A DNA stretch of 64,000 nt from Mycobacterium pinniadriaticum (GTDB lineage: Bacteria > Actinomycetota > Actinomycetes > Mycobacteriales > Mycobacteriaceae): the NCBI RefSeq assembly GCF_026242045.1, contig NZ_JAPJDO010000028.1, forward strand, positions 1 to 64,000. Reading direction: 5' to 3'. The notes beneath the pieces are model-generated. The model was not told the origin of the DNA. It saw only the letters and a program-made list of their open reading frames with translations, and ran no database searches. The position numbers and the translations under genes were made by a program. Position 1 is the first letter of the stretch, and each line of letters starts with the position of its first letter. Positions 44,066-52,779 of the stretch are shown here, piece after piece.

Positions 44066-44810
44066 TCGCGCTGCGCACCTTGGCCGTACGACTCCGGCGG
44101 ACCCGGGATCGGGCCGTATCAATGGCGGTCGTCCACAGCAACGATGTCATCGCTTTGACTTGCCTGGGATTGGCCAACCCCTTCGTCATCAGGACACCGG
44201 CGGTCGCCTTGGTGGTCGCCGAGGCCTTGGACATATGCCCCGAGTCGAACGGCGGGCGCGGGTCGTACTCGATCGACAGCTGAATCACCTTGGCGCGCTC
44301 GTCGCCCCCGATCTGACCCGCCAGCCACAACGCCAGGTCGATACCGGCGGATACCCCGGCACTGGTGACGATGTCGCCGTCGCGCACGATCCGCTCGTCG
44401 TTGATCGGCGTGGCGCCCAACGCTTTCAATGCGGCCAACGCCATCCAATGTGACGTCGCCCGCTTGCCCTTCAGCAAGCCTGCCGCGGCGAGGATGACTG
44501 AGCCCGAGCACACCGATGTCGTCCAGGTTGCCGTCTCGTGCGCGTGGCGGAGCCAATCGAGCAGCTTCTGGTCGCGGGTGTGTTCCATCGTCGCCATACC
44601 GCCGGGAACAACGATGACGTCTGGGGCCGGAGTCTCGTCAAACGAATGTGTCACCCCGACGACGAGTACCCCCGAATCCGTGGCGATCGGCCCGGGTTCG
44701 TGCCAGACGAAGCGGATCTGAGCGTCGGGCAGGTTGTGCAGCACCTCGTAGGGGCCGACGAAGTCCAGCGCGGTGACACCGGGATACAGCACGATTGCGA
44801 TCTGAGTCAT
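44058..44810 (-). CDS. Isonitrile hydratase-like DJ-1/PfpI protein
   Basis: 250 residues from ATG 44810. Opening MTQIAIVLYPGVTALDFVGPYEVL, WHEPGPIATDSG, WTTSVCSGSVILAAAGLLKG with the nucleophilic Cys, RATSHWMALAALKALGATP, SAGVSAGIDLALWL and IEYDPRPPFDSG follow Pseudomonas putida isonitrile hydratase (InhA) closely by my recollection, including the catalytic Cys and the Asp of A-L-D. InhA adds water to isonitriles to give formamides. Located 8 bases after the GlxA-type regulator on the same strand, it could detoxify or recycle the locally made isonitrile. A basic C-terminal tail is extra. Confidence 0.8.
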   Translation of the reverse strand: MTQIAIVLYPGVTALDFVGPYEVLHNLPDAQIRFVWHEPGPIATDSGVLVVGVTHSFDETPAPDVIVVPGGMATMEHTRDQKLLDWLRHAHETATWTTSVCSGSVILAAAGLLKGKRATSHWMALAALKALGATPINDERIVRDGDIVTSAGVSAGIDLALWLAGQIGGDERAKVIQLSIEYDPRPPFDSGHMSKASATTKATAGVLMTKGLANPRQVKAMTSLLWTTAIDTARSRVRRSRTAKVRSAIS

Positions 44811-44818
44811 GACAATCC

Positions 44819-45766
44819 TTACGCAAAGGTCTTCCGATATTGGTGGGGTGAAACGCCGATCCTCCGAACAAAGTTGCGGCGCATGGCTTCCGACGATCCG
44901 AATCCGCACCGTGCGGCGATCGCGACGACGGTGTCGTCGGTCTCCTCCAGCTGACGACGAGCCGCCTCGGTACGGACACGTTCGACATAAGCGCCGGGGG
45001 CCTCACCAACCTCATCGGTGAACACCCGGGTGAAATGCCGCGGGCTCATCGAGGCGCGGCGCGCCAGCTCGGAGATGCTGTGTGCCGCACCGGGGGCGGC
45101 TTCGATGGACTCCTGCACCTCGCGGATGGGCCGGCGGCGCGCCCGCGGCATCCAGACCGGAGCGGCGAACTGTGTCTGTCCGCCGGGCCGGCGCAGATAC
45201 AGCACCATCCAGCGAGCGACGGTCTGGGCGACCTCGGTACCGTAATCGTCCTCGACCAGCGCCAGCGAGACGTCGATGCCCGCCGCCACGCCGGCCGCAG
45301 TCCACACGCCGGCCGAACTGCGGACGAAGATCGGCTCGGGGTCCACCAGCACAGCCGGGAATTCGCGGGCCAACTGATCGGCGAACGCCCAGTGCGTGGT
45401 CGCCCGGCAGCCGTCGAGCAGCCCGGCCTGCGCGGCCAGGAATGCACCGGTGCACACACTGACCACCCGGCGCGAACTGGCGGCCGCACCGCGGATCCAG
45501 GCCATCGTGGCCGGGTCGGCGCGGGCGGCGTCGACACCGGCACCACCGGGCAATACCAGGGTGTCGATTCCCGCTGGCTCGGGCATTTCCTCGGCGACGA
45601 ACGCCAGACCGGTGCCGGTCGAAACCGGCTCGCCGCCGACCGAGACGACGCTGACCCGGTACCCGCCCTCGGTCAGCATCGCAGCACCGGTGAACACATC
45701 GTGCGGCCCGACCAGGTCCAACGCCTGCACGCCGGGGAAGCCGAGAATCACCACCGACCGCACCAT
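44819..45766 (-). CDS. GlxA-family transcriptional regulator (DJ-1 domain + AraC HTH)
   Basis: 315 residues from ATG 45766 (an ATG at 45793 is possible). N-terminal DJ-1-like domain (VVILGFPGVQALDLVGPHDVF, SVCTGAFLAAQAGLL, ATTHWAFADQLA) is fused to a C-terminal AraC-type DNA-binding domain (ISELARRASMSPRHFTRVF, then VAIAARCGFGSSEAMRRNF). The DJ-1 part may sense a small molecule, perhaps an isonitrile given the neighbour. Co-directional with the isonitrile operon, it probably regulates the adjoining hydratase gene or the cluster. Confidence 0.88.
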   Translation of the reverse strand: MVRSVVILGFPGVQALDLVGPHDVFTGAAMLTEGGYRVSVVSVGGEPVSTGTGLAFVAEEMPEPAGIDTLVLPGGAGVDAARADPATMAWIRGAAASSRRVVSVCTGAFLAAQAGLLDGCRATTHWAFADQLAREFPAVLVDPEPIFVRSSAGVWTAAGVAAGIDVSLALVEDDYGTEVAQTVARWMVLYLRRPGGQTQFAAPVWMPRARRRPIREVQESIEAAPGAAHSISELARRASMSPRHFTRVFTDEVGEAPGAYVERVRTEAARRQLEETDDTVVAIAARCGFGSSEAMRRNFVRRIGVSPHQYRKTFA

Positions 45767-45835
45767 GGGTTCAGTGTCGGCCAACCCGGCCATGGCGTCT
45801 AGGACATGGACCCCACAGATCAGGACATGTGGCCG

Positions 45836-46186
45836 CTAGCGTCGGCGAATGCCGAGCCAGCCGAGGAACATCAACGCGAACTCGATCAGCTGCCGCACCG
45901 GACCACGAACGCCGGCATCAATCGGGGAGACGACATCGCCGGCACCCGCCAGCCGTTCCGTGGCCCCGTAGCCGGCCTTGCGCACAACGTCGCACAGTTC
46001 AGCGACGTCGACATCGGCACGGGCATCGACCGTGGCGATCCTGGTCGTCAGGTCGACCGACGCGCGGACTCCGTCGACCTTGTTGAGTCGCTTTGCGATA
46101 TGCGACGCGCACATCCGACACGTCATGCCCGTCACGTCGAGTTGGATCCGTCGGTCCTGGCCTTCGAACACTTCCGTCACTGTCAT
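45836..46186 (-). CDS. Heavy-metal-associated (HMA) domain protein coupled to the NRPS
   Basis: 116 residues. HMA metal-binding fold at about 12-80: IQLDVTGMTCRMCASHIAKR with Cys23 and Cys26 as the C-x-x-C metal site, then VDGVRASVDLTTRIATV and VRKAGYGAT. It resembles the N-terminal domain of CtpA/CtpB-type P-type ATPases but stands alone; the C-terminus ends with one hydrophobic stretch (LIEFALMFLGWLGI) and basic residues, so it may be membrane-tethered. ATG overlaps the NRPS stop by four bases (ATGA). Likely binds copper or a similar soft metal. Confidence 0.8.
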   Translation of the reverse strand: MTVTEVFEGQDRRIQLDVTGMTCRMCASHIAKRLNKVDGVRASVDLTTRIATVDARADVDVAELCDVVRKAGYGATERLAGAGDVVSPIDAGVRGPVRQLIEFALMFLGWLGIRRR

Positions 46187-49100
46187 TCCTCACTCCTCGG
46201 GGCGTCTGCCGCCATCCGGTAGGCGAACTCTGCTGTCAGCAGTTCCCTCAGTGGCTCGGCCGTTACCGTGAGTTCACCCACGGATTCCGTGCCCAGGCCG
46301 ATGGTCGGAAGGTCAGTCAGATATTCGGCGTAGGTCCGTCTCCCCAGTCGCCCACCCAGCGTCATCCAGGCATCGATGGCCGACCACCTGTGCGGATTGC
46401 TCCTTGCCCATTCGCTGTGGTCCAGCAGTTCCTTCCACTCTGCGGCGCCGAGTTCGTCGCGGCCGCACTCACTGAGAAACTCCGCGTAGGGCACCGTCTG
46501 ACCGCGCAATACGGTGATCCCGCCGCCCAGCGCCGGCGGCCCTCCGGCTTCGGGCAGCAGGCCCAGGATCGCGGTGGCTGCCATTCGGCCCGTGGTCACT
46601 TCCTCCGCCAATGTTGTTGATGGATACGCATTTAACGCGGTACAAGCATCGGCGACCGCGGTCAGGATATCGGCGGAATCGGCCAGCTGTTCCGGTTGGC
46701 CGAGCACCCTGGGCAGCCGCACGATGGTGAAATCGAGCGCTGCCGGTGACCGAGCCACCAGCAGCTCGGCAACGGCCTTGGATGCCGCATAGGGATAGAG
46801 CGCCTCCCGCGGGTCGGTCACCCGTGGCACGGACACGTCGCCATTGACGACGAACGTCGACAGATGCACGAATCTGGTGGCGTTCCTGGCGCATCCCTGG
46901 ACCGCGGCCGCGACAAGATCGATGTTCGCGGCGCGAAGCTCCCGATACGGCACCAGCACATTGGTATTGCCGATGCAGTTCACCACCGTCGCCGGATCGG
47001 TGTCGTGCAGCAGGCTGTCCAGTTCGGCGGGGCCGAAGCCGGCCGGCACAGCTTCGATGCGCACACCGGCCATGGCGGCCAAGGACACCCAGGGATCTCG
47101 TTGGGGCAGTGACGATCTGGTGGCGATGATGACATCGGCCCGCAGCCGTCCGGACCGCTTGGACTCCACGATCGCCTCAGCGATTCCGGTCCCGAGGATT
47201 CCCGACCCGCCCAACACGACGATCGGGCGCGACCGCTCGCTGATCGGGTGCCGACGGTCCCCTTGCCGATCCGCCGGACGTTGATCAGGCAGCGCCGCGA
47301 GATCACCCTCGATCTCGGCGGCCGTCGCGTCGTCCATCCAGGCGAAGCCGGGCCGGGTATCGACAACGAGGTCGGCTGCGGTGTCGGCGCTGATCAGATC
47401 CAGGATCGAGAGGTGCCGGCCCAGGTACCGACGAGTCTCGGGCAGGATCCTGATGAGATCCAGCGAACCGATACCTTCACCCAACAGCGACGAGTCCGAC
47501 CGGATCGCCCGCCCGAGTTGACGACTCCAGATCTCGGCCAACCCGACCGCCCGCGGATCGCCGTGCGCGGTATCGGTGCCTCGGGTTACACCGGAAAGCC
47601 TGCCGCTGTCGACCTTGCCGTTGGGTTTCCGCGGAATGCTCGGCGAACCGACCACGAAGAACGACGGCACTCGCATACCGCTCAAGATGGCTCTGATATG
47701 CGTCGCTGCTGCGACATCCTCGAAGCCGGCGCGGGTCCGGTGAGTCTCGAACCAGACTCCGAGACTTCCGTTGCGCTGCTCGACGGCCGCGTCGGTGACA
47801 CCGGGTTCTGCGCAGACCCGCTCGACGATGTCGGCCGTATCCACGCGCGTGCCGCCGATCTTGACGACGGCGTCCCGGCGCCCGGCGAGGACGGGAAAGC
47901 CGTCACCGTCGACGAAGACCCGATCGGCTGTCGCGAAGGCGGGGCGCGGTTCAGCGTGGCCGACGGCCACGGTGCCGAAGCTAGGGCTGTCAACGCCCAG
48001 GTACCCCGACGCGACCAGGTCTCCGGTAATGACGACTTCGCCGAAGGCGATGAACACCGAGTCCGGAACCATCGGCCGGCCGAGCCGCAACCGCGTGGCC
48101 GCGGGCGCGACCGCCCCGGCAGAGATGATCGGCAGAGACGTGGCTACCACGGTGGCCTCGGTCGGACCGTAGCTGGAGATGAGCGCGATCTCTTGTGAAC
48201 CAACCGATTCGACCCATCTGTCGACCACGCCCGATCGGATGGCTTCACCCCCGACGATGACCTGCCGAAGCCGGGAGCGTCGAACCGTCGCCACCGCCGC
48301 GGCGTCCTCGCACAGCAGTTGCCAGATCGCGGTCGGCAAGTCGACGACGGTGACCTGCCGGGCGACGATATCCCCGGCGAGGGCGTGGAGATCGCCGTTC
48401 TTCATCGCTGCGGATCGGACGAGTCGCGCTCCGCAGCGCACGGCCCCGAATACCTCCTCGACGCTGATATCGGATGTCAGCGGTGCGCACTGCAGAACGG
48501 TGTCCTCACGCCCCCATCCGTAGTTCGCGCGCACCGCCTCGCAGAACGAGGCCAGTGAGCGGTGCAACACCCGCACGAGTTTCGGCTGCCCGGTCGAACC
48601 GGATGTCGGCATGATGTAGGCCGTCTTGTCGGCCAGCTCGGGGTCGGCCGCCACCTCCTCGATGCGCTGGTCGATCAACGCGCGGAGCCCGGCGTCCCGG
48701 TCGTCCGGCAGATCTGCGGCGTCTACGTCGATCATGTGCGCCGTGGCACCGTCACTGTGCGCCGCAACGGCTTCCGCCCGAGCCGATACCTCACCGTCGG
48801 TGTCGCACGCACTGTATGCGCAGCCGGCGAGATGACACGCGATCATCAGTCCGACGGTCTTATCGGTGTTGTCGTCGGTGAACACCAGGACATCGCCTAC
48901 GTTCGCGCCGCTCGTCACCAGCCAGGCAATCCACCGGTCGACGTGTTCGCGTCGCCGTACATCCTGCGCGAGCTCGCCGGTGGACTCCAGAAACCACGCC
49001 GGCTTGGTCGACCGTGCGGGCGGGCTGTCCGGAATGGCCCGGCACCGTGCACCGTCGGTGTCGACCCCGAACCATTCGCCGACCGTCGATGCGATCGGTT

Positions 49101-50394
49101 GACGCCATCTCGACGGCATCGCCTCGAGCGCGGCGGCGATCCGGGGAGCCACCGCGACGCCCTGCTCGGGCAGATCAGCTCGGCTCCAGACGGCGATGTC
49201 GAGACACCGACGTTCCTCGTCCAGCACGCAAGCCACCGTCAGGCTCTCGACCGGGCCGATCGCCGTTGTCACCGGGGTCTCGCTCAAGTGCGGACGAAGC
49301 GCGGGTGCACACGGTTGGGCGAGGAAATTGAGTGTCAGCGCCTCTACCTGAACCGATCGGTTGATCGCGATGTACAACCTGCGATAGTGCTCTTCGCGAA
49401 GCCACTTGCGGCGGGCGGCCTGAACGTAACCGCGGTCAATGGTTCGGACCGCTTCCTCGACCGTGGCGAATGGGGCGAAGCGCGACGGTTGAGCCACCGA
49501 GTTGACCAGACAGGTGGCGACGTCGAGATCGGGTTCTCCGAATCGGTTGTCCGCCGCGTGGATCAGCAGATTCACGGTGCCTTGTTTGATGCTCGCATCG
49601 ACGGCAACGGCCGCGGTGGTCACCAGGACGTTGAGGGGGATCTGTTCGGCCTCGCTCAGCTCGACGAGTTCCTCGTAGGCGCGGCCGCAGATCCGGACCG
49701 ACTCGCCGAGAACCCCTCGTGCGGCGGCGCCTGGTGTCTGGCCCGAGGTCTGACCGTAGCCACCTCGGCGCGCGTCCTCGGCCAGCTCTCGTTGCACGGT
49801 GGCGGCGAGCCGCTCATGAGCCTGCGCCACCTTGCTCGCCTCACGCTGGTGGGCCACCGCGATCCTGGCCAGACCAGCTTCACTGCAGGGCATTTCCGCT
49901 GGGACACCGTTCGAGAGGTACTCCCCGAGATCGCTCTCGATGATCCCCGTCGCACCGCCGTCGAGCAGAATGTGGTGGGTGAAGGCGTCAAGCCTGCACG
50001 CCCGCCCGTTCGGGTCGGTCCACACGACATACCGAACGAGCGGCGTGTCCAGAATCCCTCCTGCCCAGCAGCGTTGCAGTTCGCCTGCATCCCCGTCGGG
50101 CGCCGGCCCGCCTTGACAGACGGTGACGATGTCGCCGGCCGTCAGCCGGGGGACGAGATCGGGGTAGTCCGCGGCGGCGTGACCTTCACTCAGGACGCAA
50201 AGCTGAATGGAATGCTTCAGGATGGTCGCCGTCAAGGCCGCCAGAACTACCGGCGTCGCCAGTGGACGAAGTCGGTAGCTCCTGGCCACCAGATACAGCT
50301 CCGGATCATCGTCCTGGAGTACACCGTGGTAAATGTTCTGCTGGGACCTGCTCAGTGGGATCCTGTCGATACTCCTACCCTCACCCGAGACCAT
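46183..50394 (-). CDS. Single-module NRPS (C-A-PCP-R) for an isonitrile lipopeptide
   Basis: 1403 residues. Condensation domain (1 to about 430) with THHILLDGG, where H-H-x-x-x-D-G is intact. Adenylation domain (about 450-900) with YIMPTSGSTGQPKL, SSYGPTEATV and PRKPNGKVD. Carrier domain (about 930-1010) with EGIGSLDLI, Ser for phosphopantetheine. C-terminal NAD(P)-dependent thioester reductase (about 1055-1403) with VVLGGSGILGTGIA. Related to M. tuberculosis Nrp (Rv0101), which is about 2500 residues with two modules, so the product here should carry one amino acid fewer. The acyl chain would come from the upstream ACP; reductive release gives an aldehyde or alcohol. It overlaps the ACP gene by 14 bases. 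Confidence 0.9.
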   Translation of the reverse strand: MVSGEGRSIDRIPLSRSQQNIYHGVLQDDDPELYLVARSYRLRPLATPVVLAALTATILKHSIQLCVLSEGHAAADYPDLVPRLTAGDIVTVCQGGPAPDGDAGELQRCWAGGILDTPLVRYVVWTDPNGRACRLDAFTHHILLDGGATGIIESDLGEYLSNGVPAEMPCSEAGLARIAVAHQREASKVAQAHERLAATVQRELAEDARRGGYGQTSGQTPGAAARGVLGESVRICGRAYEELVELSEAEQIPLNVLVTTAAVAVDASIKQGTVNLLIHAADNRFGEPDLDVATCLVNSVAQPSRFAPFATVEEAVRTIDRGYVQAARRKWLREEHYRRLYIAINRSVQVEALTLNFLAQPCAPALRPHLSETPVTTAIGPVESLTVACVLDEERRCLDIAVWSRADLPEQGVAVAPRIAAALEAMPSRWRQPIASTVGEWFGVDTDGARCRAIPDSPPARSTKPAWFLESTGELAQDVRRREHVDRWIAWLVTSGANVGDVLVFTDDNTDKTVGLMIACHLAGCAYSACDTDGEVSARAEAVAAHSDGATAHMIDVDAADLPDDRDAGLRALIDQRIEEVAADPELADKTAYIMPTSGSTGQPKLVRVLHRSLASFCEAVRANYGWGREDTVLQCAPLTSDISVEEVFGAVRCGARLVRSAAMKNGDLHALAGDIVARQVTVVDLPTAIWQLLCEDAAAVATVRRSRLRQVIVGGEAIRSGVVDRWVESVGSQEIALISSYGPTEATVVATSLPIISAGAVAPAATRLRLGRPMVPDSVFIAFGEVVITGDLVASGYLGVDSPSFGTVAVGHAEPRPAFATADRVFVDGDGFPVLAGRRDAVVKIGGTRVDTADIVERVCAEPGVTDAAVEQRNGSLGVWFETHRTRAGFEDVAAATHIRAILSGMRVPSFFVVGSPSIPRKPNGKVDSGRLSGVTRGTDTAHGDPRAVGLAEIWSRQLGRAIRSDSSLLGEGIGSLDLIRILPETRRYLGRHLSILDLISADTAADLVVDTRPGFAWMDDATAAEIEGDLAALPDQRPADRQGDRRHPISERSRPIVVLGGSGILGTGIAEAIVESKRSGRLRADVIIATRSSLPQRDPWVSLAAMAGVRIEAVPAGFGPAELDSLLHDTDPATVVNCIGNTNVLVPYRELRAANIDLVAAAVQGCARNATRFVHLSTFVVNGDVSVPRVTDPREALYPYAASKAVAELLVARSPAALDFTIVRLPRVLGQPEQLADSADILTAVADACTALNAYPSTTLAEEVTTGRMAATAILGLLPEAGGPPALGGGITVLRGQTVPYAEFLSECGRDELGAAEWKELLDHSEWARSNPHRWSAIDAWMTLGGRLGRRTYAEYLTDLPTIGLGTESVGELTVTAEPLRELLTAEFAYRMAADAPRSEE

Positions 50395-50626
50395 CGAGGT
50401 TTCCCAGCACCCGAACCCACGCCGCGACCGTCAACTCATCGGCCAACCGGGGCACTGCATCTGATTCGCGATCCACCCCGAGCTGCTTCATCACCAGCAC
50501 GAATCGCACCGAGTCCAAGCCTAATTCCCGTAGATCGGTGTCGTCGCCGTCAAAGAAATCCGAATCCTCGACATACAACACGTCGCGAACGGCGGCAGCG
50601 ATCCGGTCCCTCAACGCCTCAACCAC
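50381..50626 (-). CDS. Acyl carrier protein (Rv0100-like, ScoB type)
   Basis: 81 residues if started at GTG 50626; a TTG at 50614 would also give a normal ACP. Phosphopantetheine motif LGLDSVRFVL with the Ser, preceded by DDTDLRELG. It is typical of the small stand-alone ACP that holds the acyl chain while glycine is added and oxidised to the isonitrile. Overlaps FadD10 upstream by 8 bases and NRPS downstream by 14. No other carrier gene is in the window, so it may also serve the second trio. Confidence 0.85.
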   Translation of the reverse strand: MVEALRDRIAAAVRDVLYVEDSDFFDGDDTDLRELGLDSVRFVLVMKQLGVDRESDAVPRLADELTVAAWVRVLGNLDGLG

Positions 50627-52208
50627 GAGCGACCGTTCCGGTCCTGTCTTGGCCGATCGACGTGGCCAGTGATGCCCGCATGACCTTGCCGGACTGAGTC
50701 CTGGGAATATCGGCGACGATGACGATGGTCGACGGCCGCGCCATCGACTCGGCTTCACGTCGAAAGACAGCCGCGATCGCCTGTTTGATTGCACGGGTCT
50801 CGTTCTCGTCGAGGGGCTTCGACGTAACCACAGCCAGACCCACGAGAGCGCCGAACTCGGCGTCGGGGATTTCGTAGCAGGCGGCTTCGTGGACACCCGG
50901 GACACTCTCGGCGATACGATCGACGTCGTCGGGCGCGACGTTAACGCCCCCGGAGATGATCATCTCCGATGATCGCCCCCTGATGTAGAAGAACCCGTCC
51001 TCGCGGCGCTCCAGGATGTCACCGGTATTGATCCAGCCATCGACCAGGACCTCACCGGTGCGACCCGGGTTGTTCCAATACCCCAGCATGCTCGCGGGCG
51101 ATTTGATCCAGAGCGTCCCCGAGGCCGCCGAGTTCGTGGTACCGGACTGCGCAGGCGGACCGGCGCCCGCGTCGTCAAGGTAGACCTCGACGCCGGGGTA
51201 CGGCCGTCCCACCGCGCCGGCTTCGATCTTCGTGATCGACCCGACGTCTGTCGGTAGACACAATGCGGTACAACCGGTTTCACTCAGACCGTAGACTTGT
51301 GCGGTCTTGACGCCGGTCTCTTCCAGGAAGCGGACATCAGCCGCGATGGCGCGAGAGCCGCCGTATCCCAGAAGTCGTAGCGAAGGCGGCCCGGCACCCA
51401 TGGTCTTCATCTCGGCGACCAGTCGCGCCAGCAGGGTCGGAACAACGCATGTCGTGGCGACCTCGTTGTCGGCAAGTATCCCGAGGAAGGATGACGTGCC
51501 CTCGCCTCCGGTAATGCACTGCCCGCCTCGCATCAAACAGGTGATGATCCACCACAGCCCACCGATATGGGTGGCCGGCAGCGGTGAATACGTGGTTTCC
51601 CCGTCGACCCAGTCCACCCAGTCGAGCTGCTCTTCTCGCAGGATGTCCTGGATCGCATAGAAGGTGCGGTTGGGCAGCAGTACGGCCTTGGGCTCCCCCG
51701 TCGTTCCACTGGTGAAGATCATCGCCAGCGGATCATCGGCACCCGTGTCCGGTTGGTCGGGCAGGGTCGTTGATTGTGCCGAGGCCAAACCGGGCGAATG
51801 CGCCCGAACACCGATCGCCGGAAGGGCGCCCAGCACACCCGGTAGGCCCTCGGTTGGCAACGCAGACCCGGGTGTGATGAGAGTCGCCGCAGGTTCGCTG
51901 ATCTGAGCGAATCGTTCCATTGTTGCCACCGGCAGACGAGCGTCCACCATGACTGCGATGGCGCCGATTCTCGCGCACGCCAGTACCGACAGATAGGTCT
52001 CGGGGCCGCTGTCGGAGACGACCAGCACCCTCGATCCCCTCGTCGCCGACTGTGCCGAGAGTTCAGCCGCCAATACGGTCATCTCGGCGACGAGTTCGCG
52101 ATAGGTCAGCATGCTCGCACCGTCGCAGCGCCGCAGCGCCACGGCATCGGGTCGTTGCCTCGCCTGCTCGAGAATCCGACTCAAGACGGAAGGTGATAGC
52201 TGAGACAT
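50619..52208 (-). CDS. fadD10: FadD10-type fatty acyl-AMP ligase
   Basis: 529 residues from MSQLSPSVLSRILEQ. ANL motifs: MIFTSGTTGEPKAVLL, VYGLSETGCTALC, DGWINTGDILERREDG, SEMIISGGVNVAPDD and TQSGKVMRASL with the terminal Lys. Ortholog of Rv0099 and counterpart of ScoC: activates a fatty acid and loads it onto the adjacent ACP. The gap to the FcoT gene is 28 bases, in the same order as Rv0098-Rv0099. Confidence 0.92.
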   Translation of the reverse strand: MSQLSPSVLSRILEQARQRPDAVALRRCDGASMLTYRELVAEMTVLAAELSAQSATRGSRVLVVSDSGPETYLSVLACARIGAIAVMVDARLPVATMERFAQISEPAATLITPGSALPTEGLPGVLGALPAIGVRAHSPGLASAQSTTLPDQPDTGADDPLAMIFTSGTTGEPKAVLLPNRTFYAIQDILREEQLDWVDWVDGETTYSPLPATHIGGLWWIITCLMRGGQCITGGEGTSSFLGILADNEVATTCVVPTLLARLVAEMKTMGAGPPSLRLLGYGGSRAIAADVRFLEETGVKTAQVYGLSETGCTALCLPTDVGSITKIEAGAVGRPYPGVEVYLDDAGAGPPAQSGTTNSAASGTLWIKSPASMLGYWNNPGRTGEVLVDGWINTGDILERREDGFFYIRGRSSEMIISGGVNVAPDDVDRIAESVPGVHEAACYEIPDAEFGALVGLAVVTSKPLDENETRAIKQAIAAVFRREAESMARPSTIVIVADIPRTQSGKVMRASLATSIGQDRTGTVARG

Positions 52209-52236
52209 TTTTGTGAGACGACCTCTGTCCAGCGGA

Positions 52237-52779
52237 CTAGGGGATATTCAGGACGGCTAGCTCGACCTCGCCGGAAGCGGCGCCACCGTCGGAGTCCCAG
52301 AATTCGATGAGGCACGGGACCCTCAGATAGCGCCAGCTTCGTTCGACGACCTCGAAGTCTTTGCACAGTAGCCGTGCGGAGAAGTTGTGCGCGTTGATCG
52401 GCCTTCTGAATCGTGACGAGTTGGTCTTGATCAGCATGCTCGGGAGTTGGTAGTCGAAGTAGTCCTCGATCGACCAGCCCACCAACACCGGAATCTCCTC
52501 ATTGATGATGGCAGGCGCAAAGGCGCTGTACGCGAGCTGATTGAAACACAGCAACAACTCGACAGCATTGAAGTGACCGGTGCTTCGGATGTACGCGGAC
52601 TCTGGAATGCAGAAGTTGCCGAACGCCAGGACCGAGTCTTCGGTGGCTCTGTACTGCGCATCAAGAAGGTAGCGACATCCCTTGTACGAGTATGGCTCCA
52701 AGACCCGAACCAGCAGATCCTCGGGGATGGCTGTCGTGGTGGCGGGTTCGTCGACCGGTGTCAGGTCAGCGGTGCTCAT
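52237..52779 (-). CDS. fcoT: FcoT/ScoD-type hot-dog enzyme
   Basis: 180 residues from ATG 52779. Very close to Rv0098: LLVRVLEPYSYKGCRYLLDA, AYIRSTGHFNAVELLLCFNQ, VGWSIEDYFDYQLPSMLI and LNIP at the end. The family has long-chain thioesterase activity and, as ScoD, adds glycine to an alpha,beta-unsaturated acyl-ACP. ATGA overlap with the oxidase stop. Paralogous to the gene at 42006. Confidence 0.93.
   Translation of the reverse strand: MSTADLTPVDEPATTTAIPEDLLVRVLEPYSYKGCRYLLDAQYRATEDSVLAFGNFCIPESAYIRSTGHFNAVELLLCFNQLAYSAFAPAIINEEIPVLVGWSIEDYFDYQLPSMLIKTNSSRFRRPINAHNFSARLLCKDFEVVERSWRYLRVPCLIEFWDSDGGAASGEVELAVLNIP

Noticed and set aside
48562..50697. A 711-residue plus-strand frame opposite the NRPS
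   Set aside because: Antisense to the C and A domains and rich in Arg, with no motif. The minus-strand NRPS has clear domains.
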